The notes under the pieces are model-generated. The model did not search any database, was not told the origin of the DNA, and saw only the letters and a list, made by a program, of their open reading frames with translations. A DNA stretch of 10,851 nt from Pseudomonadota bacterium (GTDB lineage: Bacteria; Pseudomonadota; Alphaproteobacteria; Micropepsales; Micropepsaceae): the NCBI GenBank assembly GCA_021817355.1, contig JAKAVI010000297.1:1-10851 (forward strand), in the 5' to 3' direction. Each line of letters starts with the position of its first letter. The first letter of the stretch is position 1. Shown piece by piece: positions 1 through 6,497 of this stretch. The position numbers were made by a program, and so were the translations under genes.

Positions 1-42
1 TATCATTAATACCTGTTTGTGAACCTATTGCCGTGCTGGATA

Positions 43-69
43 AAAAGCAATATCGTTGATACTGCTTTT
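43..69. promoter_or_regulatory. Imperfect 27-bp palindrome, candidate operator of the nsrR-like operon
   Basis: Arms AAAAGCA (43-49) and TGCTTTT (63-69) pair perfectly around position 56, and the inner TATC (51-54) pairs with GATA (58-61). That is 11 of 13 possible pairs. Read as two 11-bp half-sites around one base (45-55, 57-67), 9 of 11 positions are symmetric. This is the 11-1-11 geometry known for NsrR sites, although the sequence is not the enterobacterial consensus. TATCATTAATAC at 1-12 resembles TATCGTTGATAC at 51-62 (10 of 12), exactly 50 bp apart. A weak promoter (TTGTGA 17-22, 16-bp gap, GATAAA 39-44) would place the start of transcription inside the palindrome, as expected for autorepression. 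The function is inferred from position and symmetry. Confidence 0.5.
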
Positions 70-87
70 ATGCAGGTGCGACAACGG

Positions 88-525
88 GTGCGGCTGACCG
101 TCTATACCGATTATGCGCTGCGGCTTCTGATGTATGTGGCACTGAGGAGCGAAGGCCTCGTCACCATCCAGGAGGTGGCCAAGGCCTACGGCATCTCGCG
201 GAACCATCTCATGAAGGTGGCCTATGACCTTGGCCGCTTCGGCTTTCTGGAGACCGTCCGGGGCCGCGGCGGCGGCTTGCGCCTGGCCCGCGCCCCCGAA
301 AAGATCAGACTTGGCGATGTGGTGCGCAAGATGGAGGAGGATTTTACGCTGGTAGAATGCTTTGCCGACGGCTCCAGCACCTGCCGCATTGACGGGTCCT
401 GCCGGTTACAGCATGTCCTCAGCGATGCGCTGAAAGCCTATCTTGGTGTCCTTGATCGCTACAGTCTTGCCGATCTGACCACACGCAATGCCTCTCTCGC
501 AAAGCTTCTTCTGGTTGGCGGATAG
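88..525 (+). CDS. nsrR: NsrR-like Rrf2-family iron-sulfur transcriptional regulator
   Basis: A 145-residue DNA-binding repressor of the Rrf2 family; NsrR members sense nitric oxide through an Fe-S cluster. The N-terminus MRLTVYTDYALR and the segment SRNHLMKVAYDL (38-49) form the winged helix-turn-helix; RGRGGGLRLA is the wing. Three cysteines at 91, 99 and 105 (C-x7-C-x5-C) match the NsrR cluster ligands, and Asp8 matches the Asp that ligates the cluster in characterised Streptomyces NsrR. The end (YSLADL..LAKLLLV) is also NsrR-like. I chose the GTG at 88 because it gives the canonical family N-terminus and has AGGTG about 9 bases upstream. An ATG at 70 and a GTG at 19 are in frame but lack a clear ribosome site. 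The stop abuts the ATG of the next gene, so the two are probably one operon. The family call is firm; NsrR over IscR or RirA rests on the Cys spacing and overall similarity. Confidence 0.88.
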   Translation: MRLTVYTDYALRLLMYVALRSEGLVTIQEVAKAYGISRNHLMKVAYDLGRFGFLETVRGRGGGLRLARAPEKIRLGDVVRKMEEDFTLVECFADGSSTCRIDGSCRLQHVLSDALKAYLGVLDRYSLADLTTRNASLAKLLLVGG

Positions 526-2046
526 ATGATGACTTCTCCGCTTAAGACCCCGATCTGTGATCTTCTGGGCTGTGATGTTCCCATCGTTCTTGCCGGCATG
601 GGCGGGGTTGCCCGGTCTGATCTTGTTGCCGCCGTTACAAATGCCGGCGGCTTTGGCCTTCTGGGCATGGTGCGTGAAAGCCCCGCGCTCATCGCTGCGG
701 AAATCGCCCGCGTGCGCAGCCTGAGCGCGCGGGAGTTTGGTGTCAGTTTGATTCCGGCGGCAACGCCCCCAGAGCTCTTTGACGCTGAACTTGCCGCCTG
801 CATCGACGCGCGGGTTCCGGCGGTGGCTCTCTTCTGGGATCTGTCCAGCGCTGCGATCGCACGCCTGCGCGCGGCCTCTGTTCTGGTCCTCTGCCAGGTC
901 GGCAGCACGCAGGAGGCGCACGCCGCCGTCAAAGCCGGTGCGCACATCATCATCGCCCAGGGCGCCGAAGCCGGGGGCCATGTGCGTGGTACCACGGCCT
1001 TGCGACCATTGCTGGCCGAAATGGTGCCGGAGCTTCAGGTTCCGGTGCTGGCAGCAGGTGGCCTCGTCGACGGAGGGCAGGTTGCGGAAGTCCTCGCCCT
1101 GGGCGCGCAGGGCGCGATCATCGGCACCGCCTTTCTGGCGACCGAGGAATCCTTCGCCCACGACTATCACAAGCAGCGCATCGTCGAGGCACCTCAGGGC
1201 GCGCCCATGCGTACGCGCGCCTTCCATGTCAACTGGCCGCCGGACGCGGATGTACGGGTCCTGCCCAATTCCGTCACGGAAGGACGCCGGGGTGATCCTT
1301 TTTCTGGTACGCGCACCGTGATCGGTGAGGAAGGCCCGCGCCGGATTTGGCTCTTCAGCACCGATTCACCCTTGCGCGACATGACCGGCGATTTCGAGGC
1401 GATGGCACTTTATGCCGGCGAGGGGGTGGGCGCGATCACCACCATCGTTCCGGCCGCAGAGCGGCTGCGTCGCATCTGTGCGCAGGCCGAAGACGTTCTT
1501 GCCACGGCGCCGAGGGACGGCCGCGTTGCCGTCACGCAGAGGGATGAAGACCCCGAGCCGGCATCACGGGTGTGCTATGCGCGACAGGGTGATGACGTCT
1601 ATGCGGGCTTTGCCGCGCCTAAAGAGATACTCGTCTTTCTCAACGAACTCCTCGAGGCCGAGCGTGCCGGCGCCCGCATCACCGCGCGCACCGCTGTTGA
1701 TACCAGGGACGAAAGCCTTGCGGCCCTGATGCAGGACATCCGCCGCGATGAAGCCCACTGGTGTGCCATGCTCCTGAAGTGGATCTCGCAGCTGAACGGG
1801 ACTGCGAGCCCCAGGATCGGCGATTTCTACGGCAAATGTCTTGCCATCCCGGATCTTTACGAGCGGGCGCGTTTCATTAATCGCGGTCAGGGCTGGGTGG
1901 TGAAGAGGCTGAAGACGATGCTGCCGCGGATCCGCGACGACGCCCTGCATGCCGATCTGACGGCCATGCTGGGCGGGCATGACGACAATATCCGTCGCAG
2001 CCAGACGCTGCTTTCAGGGCCGTTGGCGGAAGATACAGCCGACTGA
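526..2046 (+). CDS. Nitronate monooxygenase fused to a C-terminal ferritin-like (DUF6306-type) domain
   Basis: Residues 1-330 are an FMN-dependent TIM-barrel nitronate monooxygenase (2-nitropropane dioxygenase family), which oxidises alkyl nitronates to carbonyl compounds and nitrite or nitrate. Visible hallmarks are the N-terminal barrel start with NAGGFGLLG (39-47), the signature QGAEAGGH (145-152) ending in the catalytic-type His152, the FMN-phosphate loops AAGGLVDG (176-183) and GAIIGTAFLAT (196-206), and AGEGVGAI (297-304). After a linker, residues about 360-498 form an all-helical domain with LNELLEAERAG (372-382), DEAH (408-411) and DALH (472-475), which I place near DUF6306. Ordinary family members end near 320-370 residues, so the 506-residue length reflects a fusion. 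The ATG directly follows the stop of the regulator gene, with only a weak GGCGGA upstream, so translation is probably coupled. The enzyme family is clear; the tail domain name and its metal binding are inference. Confidence 0.88.
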   Translation: MMTSPLKTPICDLLGCDVPIVLAGMGGVARSDLVAAVTNAGGFGLLGMVRESPALIAAEIARVRSLSAREFGVSLIPAATPPELFDAELAACIDARVPAVALFWDLSSAAIARLRAASVLVLCQVGSTQEAHAAVKAGAHIIIAQGAEAGGHVRGTTALRPLLAEMVPELQVPVLAAGGLVDGGQVAEVLALGAQGAIIGTAFLATEESFAHDYHKQRIVEAPQGAPMRTRAFHVNWPPDADVRVLPNSVTEGRRGDPFSGTRTVIGEEGPRRIWLFSTDSPLRDMTGDFEAMALYAGEGVGAITTIVPAAERLRRICAQAEDVLATAPRDGRVAVTQRDEDPEPASRVCYARQGDDVYAGFAAPKEILVFLNELLEAERAGARITARTAVDTRDESLAALMQDIRRDEAHWCAMLLKWISQLNGTASPRIGDFYGKCLAIPDLYERARFINRGQGWVVKRLKTMLPRIRDDALHADLTAMLGGHDDNIRRSQTLLSGPLAEDTAD

Positions 2047-2058
2047 ACGAAAGTTGGC

Positions 2059-2409
2059 TCAACGCGCCTTCAGAAAGTCACGCAACACGACAGCCTGATT
2101 CTGCTCTTGGTTGCGCGCTGAATAAAGCAGGGTAACCGGTCCTTTCTCCAGCAGCTGGCAGAGCCGCTCCACGGCTTGCGGCATGGCCTCAAGTTCGGCC
2201 CAGTAGCGCGCGTAGAATTGAGGCCAGCGCGAGGGCTCGTGACCAAACCATTTTCTCAAGGCCGTGCTGGGGGCGATCTCCTTCAGCCAGATCACATCGG
2301 CGCGTTCGTCTTTGCCGAGCCCGCGTGGCCACAGACGGTCGACGAGAACGCGTGTGCCATCTGCTTTGGCGCGGGGCTCATAGACGCGCTTGATCGAAAG
2401 TTTTTCCAT
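2059..2409 (-). CDS. DUF488 (YeaO-like) family protein
   Basis: A 116-residue soluble protein. It has the family pattern IKRVYEP, then GTRVLVDRLWPRGL (18-31), WLKEIAPST (41-49), LRKWFGHEPSRW and GPVTLLYSARNQEQNQAVVL, which is nearly the full length of a DUF488 protein. The biochemical role of this family is not established to my knowledge. The C-terminal motif usually reads close to A-x-D-x-x-x-N-H, whereas here it is ARNQEQNQ, so Asp and His are replaced by Asn and Gln. The start is supported by AAGGAG about 5 bases upstream (2415-2420). The gene lies 117 bp downstream of the CLC gene on the same strand, so cotranscription is possible. It converges on the nitronate monooxygenase gene, with only 12 bp between the two stops and no obvious terminator. 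Confidence 0.87.
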   Translation of the reverse strand: MEKLSIKRVYEPRAKADGTRVLVDRLWPRGLGKDERADVIWLKEIAPSTALRKWFGHEPSRWPQFYARYWAELEAMPQAVERLCQLLEKGPVTLLYSARNQEQNQAVVLRDFLKAR

Positions 2410-2489
2410 GCGCTCTCCTTCTGGTCCTTCGGCATCGACGCCCTGGCCGACGCGGACCCCAAAGGCGCAGATCCTATTGCCACACCATA

Positions 2490-2508
2490 GCGCCGCAGCA
2501 TGCGGCAG
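2490..2508 (-). other. Short GC-rich hairpin between the CLC and DUF488 genes
   Basis: GCCGCA (2492-2497), a three-base loop, and TGCGGC (2501-2506) form a perfect 6-bp stem about 20 bases after the CLC stop. No U-tract follows on the minus strand, so it is not a convincing intrinsic terminator. It could be a weak attenuator or an mRNA processing or stabilising element between the two genes, or chance in GC-rich DNA. Confidence 0.25.
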
Positions 2509-2526
2509 GCGCGCCCTCCACGCAGC

Positions 2527-4314
2527 CTAGCTGTGGAACCTGAGGGCGCGCCCCCGGTCCTGTTCCTCACGCGCTGCCCGCGTGCGCACGCGCAGCAGAT
2601 CGCGCTGCGCCACCAGCCCGACGAGTTCACCACTCCTGCGGTCGATGATCGGAGCCCGTCCGATATCTGCGGCCACCATCCGGTCCGCGAGCGCCCCGGC
2701 GACGTCGTCGCCATAACCGACGAAGAGGTTACCTTCGTCGGCATGGTCGCGCAGCGTATCACCTTCTTCCCAACCCTCGCGGGTCCAGCGCAGCACATCT
2801 GAGCGTGACACCAGTCCCAGCACATGATTGCCTTCGTCGACGATGGGATAGCTCTTGTGGCGCTTATCCTCGGGCACGGAGTCGAAGAACGCCACCGCTT
2901 CGGAAATAGGCAGCGACGCGCCCAGGGTGTCGACCCGCGTCGCCATGATGTCCTGCACGCGCATGACATCGAAGGGATCGACCGCATACTCATAGGAGAG
3001 ATGCTGGCCGCGCCGGGCGAGGCGTTCGGTGAGGATCGAGCGGCGCATCGTCAGCACCGTGGTGGCATAAGCTGCCACGCAGGCCACGAGTACGGCGGGC
3101 ATGACATTGAGATCACCTGTGAGCTCGACCGCAAACACCGTGGCTGTCAGCGGCGCACGCATGGTACCGCCGAGGACCGCCGACATCGCCACGAGCGCCC
3201 AGAAGCCGACATCTCCGAAGGGCAGAATATGGGCTTCGATGGCGCCGAGGGCGCCGCCCATCATGAGAAGTGGTGCGAGCACGCCGCCCGAGGTCCCCGA
3301 GGACAGTGCTGCAATCCACACCACCGCCTTGCCGATGAGCAGCCAGATCGCCGGCCCGAGGGCGAGCTGTCCTGAAATCAGTGCCTGGATATTGCCGTAG
3401 CCGACACCGAGAACGGCCGGATCGTACCAGCCGACAAGCCCAACCACGATGCCACCGAGCGCCGGCCACCACATCCAGTGCAAAGGCAGCTTGTGAAAGA
3501 GATCCTCGACCGCGTAAAGCGTGACTGACATCAGCCCCGATTGCAGACCGGCGACGATGCCGATGAGAGCGCAGAGCGCAAGCCCCCACCATGGCATGTC
3601 GGGCGCGCCGGTATGGGGAAAGAGCGGCCAGGCACCAACCAGAAAGGGCCGCCACGCCGCTGCCACTGCCGCCGAAAGCGCCACCGGCACGAAGCTGCGC
3701 GGCTTCCATTCAAAGAGAAGAACCTCGACCGACAGCAGCACGGCGGCCACGGGGGTACCAAAAATCGCGGTCATGCCGGCGGCGGCGCCGGCCACCAGGA
3801 GAGTTTTGCGTTCTGCCGAACTGAGGTCGAAGAACTGCGCGAAGAGTGAGCCGAGCGCCCCGCCCGTCATGATGATCGGGCCTTCAGCACCGAAGGGGCC
3901 GCCGGTGCCGATTGCGATCGCCGAGGACAGCGGCTTCAGGAGCGCAACCTTGGGCGCGATGCGACTTTCGCCGATCAGGATAGCTTCGAGCGCTTCGGGA
4001 ATGCCGTGCCCCCGGATCTTGTCCGAGCCATAGCGCGCCATGATGCCGACAATGATGCCTCCCACCACCGGGATGAGGATCGACTGCGGACCAAGTTTCA
4101 TGCCCGCAAGATTGTAGGGCCCAGCCGAGAGGATGTGGGAATAGGCAAGGTTGGTGAAGACGGCAATCAGCTTCAGGAGGGCCCAGGCCGAGGCCGCGCC
4201 GAAGCTGCCGGTGACAAGGGCCATGGCGCAGAGAACCAGAAGGCGCGGGTCGGCGCTGAAGTCCCGGAGCCGCTCCGGACGGGGCGGGGTAATATTGGCT
4301 TTCTTCATGGTCAT
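2527..4314 (-). CDS. CLC-family chloride channel/transporter with tandem CBS domains
   Basis: A 595-residue inner-membrane CLC protein moving chloride or another anion. Residues 25-425 hold the hydrophobic helices and the CLC selectivity motifs: GHGIPE (102-107; E. coli ClC-ec1 has GSGIP), GAEGP (142-146) with the gating glutamate Glu144, and GTSGGVLAP (340-348; GxFxP region). Two CBS domains follow at about 452-505 and 517-575, common in the longer bacterial CLCs, where they bind adenine nucleotides or regulate gating. Aligned by eye with ClC-ec1, the 'proton glutamate' position (Glu203) is Val198, while the neighbouring Glu202 is kept as Glu197. The central Tyr445 position appears to be Leu428. 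This hints at channel-like rather than antiporter behaviour. The start at 4314 has no clear SD; an ATG at 4308 is an alternative. A strong promoter with a perfect palindrome lies just upstream. Confidence 0.92.
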   Translation of the reverse strand: MTMKKANITPPRPERLRDFSADPRLLVLCAMALVTGSFGAASAWALLKLIAVFTNLAYSHILSAGPYNLAGMKLGPQSILIPVVGGIIVGIMARYGSDKIRGHGIPEALEAILIGESRIAPKVALLKPLSSAIAIGTGGPFGAEGPIIMTGGALGSLFAQFFDLSSAERKTLLVAGAAAGMTAIFGTPVAAVLLSVEVLLFEWKPRSFVPVALSAAVAAAWRPFLVGAWPLFPHTGAPDMPWWGLALCALIGIVAGLQSGLMSVTLYAVEDLFHKLPLHWMWWPALGGIVVGLVGWYDPAVLGVGYGNIQALISGQLALGPAIWLLIGKAVVWIAALSSGTSGGVLAPLLMMGGALGAIEAHILPFGDVGFWALVAMSAVLGGTMRAPLTATVFAVELTGDLNVMPAVLVACVAAYATTVLTMRRSILTERLARRGQHLSYEYAVDPFDVMRVQDIMATRVDTLGASLPISEAVAFFDSVPEDKRHKSYPIVDEGNHVLGLVSRSDVLRWTREGWEEGDTLRDHADEGNLFVGYGDDVAGALADRMVAADIGRAPIIDRRSGELVGLVAQRDLLRVRTRAAREEQDRGRALRFHS

Positions 4315-4333
4315 CTGGGTGTTTGGCCGGCGC

Positions 4334-4356
4334 TTTATATCGTGTCACGATATAAA
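4334..4356. promoter_or_regulatory. Perfect 23-bp palindrome overlapping the CLC promoter (operator)
   Basis: The half-site TTTATATCGTG (4334-4344), one central T (4345) and the exact reverse complement (4346-4356) give 11 of 11 paired positions. It fills the promoter spacer and covers the -10 box, the classic place for a repressor dimer. The 11-1-11 layout is shared with the palindrome ahead of the nsrR-like gene, and both contain ATATCG. The dyad centre differs relative to that core, however, so one protein binding both sites is only a hypothesis. Confidence 0.7.
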
Positions 4357-4361
4357 AGCAA
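4334..4361 (-). promoter_or_regulatory. Predicted sigma-70-type promoter of the CLC gene
   Basis: On the minus strand TTGCTT (4361-4356) and TATAAA (4339-4334) are separated by 16 bp, a good match to housekeeping -35 and -10 boxes in otherwise GC-rich DNA. Transcription would start near 4327, leaving a leader of roughly 12 nt before the ATG at 4314, which fits the absence of a clear Shine-Dalgarno sequence. Confidence 0.55.
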
Positions 4362-5092
4362 TGGCGTCTTCTTCCCCCGCAGGCGCTATCCGGCTCCGGC
4401 GATCGCGTCCGTCGGTGGGGCCTTGCGATGGGGGAGGCGTCGCTCGCCGCGAGAGCCCTGGGCGAGGGATTTGGGTGATGCCAGTAACCAGCGGCCAGGC
4501 TCTGCCCCCGCCCCGGCCAGCTGAGCGCGCATAAATCAGGCTGGGCCGGGTAGGTTGAGCTTCATGGGGGAGATCCGATGCGAGGCGTCGTCCTCAACCC
4601 CCGAGGCCTATCCACGGGCCTTTTGCGATGACCGCAGCACGCCAGGCGCTGACCCAAAGTCAAGCTGCGGACGAGCCCGGCAACAAAGGGGCAGGTGCAG
4701 AAAACACGCGGTCATCCTGCGGTCGTTAACCACAACCGGTGTTGCTTGGGAAGTAGAGGATCTGCGCAACAGCGAAGCGTCCTGCATCTTGTAAAGAGAC
4801 TGCGATGGGAAAGGCCGGGCGAATGAGGACTTTTCCGGTGCTCGTGCGTCACCGGTTCACGCCTGACCCAACGTCATGTGGTCCACTCAACGGCAGGCTA
4901 AAGAACATCCGTCAGGCGTTGTGGGCCCAACTTTGCATGCCCAGTCACAGCGCGTGATTTTGCAGTGCCACACATATGGCGCCTCGCGCCGCAATGCAGC
5001 AATTTTCTCAAGCCCGCGACAGTTTCGCCGCGCATGAATTTTCCGGCCCATGATCAGGGATTTCAGTGCATGCTGATCGCAAATGTATCTGT
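4362..5092. other. Gene-poor intergenic region (about 730 bp)
   Basis: No reading frame here has a recognisable protein or both a good start and a ribosome site. Short frames such as 4555-4794 (+) and 4887-5111 (-) have unconvincing composition. Visible structure is limited to a CTCGCC/GGCGAG inverted repeat (4443-4448 with 4461-4466) and a nested hairpin at 4961-4998. It must contain the promoter of the downstream membrane-protein gene, but I could not pick out convincing -35 and -10 boxes. Confidence 0.5.
4961..4998 (+). other. Nested inverted repeat upstream of the membrane-protein operon
   Basis: Outer arms TGCAGTGC (4961-4968) and GCAATGCA (4991-4998) match at 7 of 8 positions. Inside lies a perfect GGCGC-CTC-GCGCC hairpin (4978-4990). 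It sits about 105 bp before the ATG at 5104 and could fold in a 5' leader. It resembles no riboswitch I recognise and may be chance. Confidence 0.25.
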
Positions 5093-5103
5093 GGGAGGGC
5101 AAG

Positions 5104-5505
5104 ATGGACATTTACGCACGCAGATTATTCACGATCGCAGCAGCCTATAATTTCATCTGTTCCGTACCTGGCTTTCTTTCGACAACGCCTTTCGCCGCGC
5201 GGCTCGGCCTTGCTCCGGCGATTGACCCCACCGACCTGCACATCGCGCTGGTTCTTGTGGTTACGTTTGGCTGGGGCTACTGGAAGATTGCACAGGATCC
5301 CGTTGCGAACCGACCGATCATCGTCCTTGGCATTGTCGGCAAGGTTCTGGTTGCGCTCTTCGGCTATCTGGACTGGTTGACGGGTCATGCCAGTGGCACG
5401 GTTGCGCTCGTCGTCACCGGGGACGCGATCTTCGCAGCGCTTTTCTACCATTATCTGCGGTACAGGATGCCCGGGAGCCAGACTGCTAAGGGCATTGCGC
5501 GATGA
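5104..5505 (+). CDS. Small four-helix integral membrane protein, family not recognised
   Basis: A 133-residue protein with four hydrophobic segments at about 7-27, 45-63, 71-90 and 97-117, so probably in the inner membrane with both ends on the same side. A striking polar patch between helices 2 and 3, GWGYWKIAQDP with NR shortly after (56-70), and a charged GD at 106-107 inside helix 4 look conserved rather than random. I cannot name the family with confidence; I infer no catalytic function. The start is set by GGGAGG (5093-5098) five bases before the ATG; an in-frame ATG at 5083 would bury this site. The stop overlaps the start of the NmrA-like gene (ATGA), so the two are translationally coupled and probably act together. 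Confidence 0.8.
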   Translation: MDIYARRLFTIAAAYNFICSVPGFLSTTPFAARLGLAPAIDPTDLHIALVLVVTFGWGYWKIAQDPVANRPIIVLGIVGKVLVALFGYLDWLTGHASGTVALVVTGDAIFAALFYHYLRYRMPGSQTAKGIAR

Positions 5506-6461
5506 AAAAGACGATCACCGTTTTTGGCGCTACCGGCACGGCCGGGAGCGCCTGTGTGGACGAACTTCTCCGCCAGGGTATGTTCCAGCCGCGCGTTCTG
5601 GTGCGCAAAGCCGGTCAGGAGGAAAAGACCTCCGGACCTACCCAAAAAGCTGCGGACGACAAACGGCGCCTCTACGACCGCTGGGCGAGCTGCGGCGTCG
5701 AGATCCGGCAAACCAACCCAACCGAGCAGATCGATCTAATCGCCGCGCTGAAAGGCACGGACTATCTGGTCTCCTGCGTCCCCTATTCGGCGACCGAATC
5801 GCAATACCCGCTGATATGGGCTGCCAAGGAGGCAGGCGTCCAACGCTTCGTGCCTTCCGAATTCGGTTTCATCTATGAGTGGGAACAGTTCTGGCCCACC
5901 GCCACCTCGCATCGCCAGATGGCACGGCAGAAGGCGTTCATCCGCCGCGTCATAGAACTTGCGGGTCTTGAATGGACCATCATTCCGGCGGGGCTCTGGC
6001 CCGAATACTACATGATCGAACCGGTGTGCGTGCATGGTGACGGCAATCAGAAGGTATCATGGTCAACGGGCGCGGATGTCGGCCGCATCATTCCCCATGT
6101 GCTGGCCCACCCGGCCTCACGCAACGCCGTCTGTCCCGTTGCCGCAACCGCCTATCTGTCGTGGAACGAACTGCTGGCGGCGCGGGAAAAATTTCTGGGG
6201 CGCAAGGTTGAGCGTCTCTATATGGACAGCGCCACGTTCCGTGCCGCCTATGCCCAGAACAGCTCCCCACTGACCGAGGTGCTGATGGGAATCGGCGTCG
6301 CGGCAACAGAATGTCCGGAAGGCATGCCACTTTGGGCCAACTGGAACGCGCTGCATCTTCCCGACTTCCGCGGCATGGGGCTCGACGCACTCTTTCGCGA
6401 CGTGGTTGAGCCGTTCGTTGCCGCCACCATGGCCGGTTTTGCGGCCGTGACGGGACACTGA
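5502..6461 (+). CDS. NmrA / isoflavone-reductase-like NAD(P)-binding protein
   Basis: A 319-residue atypical short-chain dehydrogenase. The Rossmann start ITVFGATGTAG contains GATGTAG (9-15, the GxxGxxG pattern of NmrA-like proteins). Arg35 in VLVRK is placed to contact an NADPH phosphate. RFVPSEFG (115-122) is the hallmark of the isoflavone reductase / phenylcoumaran benzylic ether reductase branch. Lys144, in a QKAFIRRVIE stretch followed by LEWTIIPAGLWPEYY, sits where plant members have their catalytic lysine. Family members either reduce substrates with NADPH or act as redox-sensing regulators; the substrate cannot be told here. The start overlaps the stop of the membrane-protein gene by 4 bp. 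It converges with the acyl-CoA dehydrogenase gene, with 36 bp between stops. Confidence 0.87.
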   Translation: MKKTITVFGATGTAGSACVDELLRQGMFQPRVLVRKAGQEEKTSGPTQKAADDKRRLYDRWASCGVEIRQTNPTEQIDLIAALKGTDYLVSCVPYSATESQYPLIWAAKEAGVQRFVPSEFGFIYEWEQFWPTATSHRQMARQKAFIRRVIELAGLEWTIIPAGLWPEYYMIEPVCVHGDGNQKVSWSTGADVGRIIPHVLAHPASRNAVCPVAATAYLSWNELLAAREKFLGRKVERLYMDSATFRAAYAQNSSPLTEVLMGIGVAATECPEGMPLWANWNALHLPDFRGMGLDALFRDVVEPFVAATMAGFAAVTGH

Positions 6462-6497
6462 GGGCTCCGGAAGGGGGCCGGATACTGGCCTGTTCTG

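Noticed and set aside
19..87. Upstream GTG/ATG starts extending the Rrf2 regulator
   Set aside because: The extra residues are not part of the family, no Shine-Dalgarno precedes them, and the candidate operator and promoter occupy this stretch.
406..1227. 273-codon minus-strand frame over the nitronate monooxygenase
   Set aside because: Shadow of the real gene, which carries the QGAEAGGH signature on the plus strand.
2292..2993. 233-codon minus-strand frame spanning the end of the CLC gene and the start of the DUF488 gene
   Set aside because: It overlaps two well-supported genes in another frame and its translation matches no family.
4555..4794. Small plus-strand frame of 79 codons in the gene-poor region
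   Set aside because: No ribosome site, no recognisable domain, and residue composition typical of random GC-rich reading.
6463..6482. Possible bidirectional terminator between the NmrA-like and acyl-CoA dehydrogenase genes
   Set aside because: Only a 5-6 bp stem (TCCGG/CCGGA or GGCTCC/GGGGCC with a wobble) and no T-tract on either side, so it is too weak to call.
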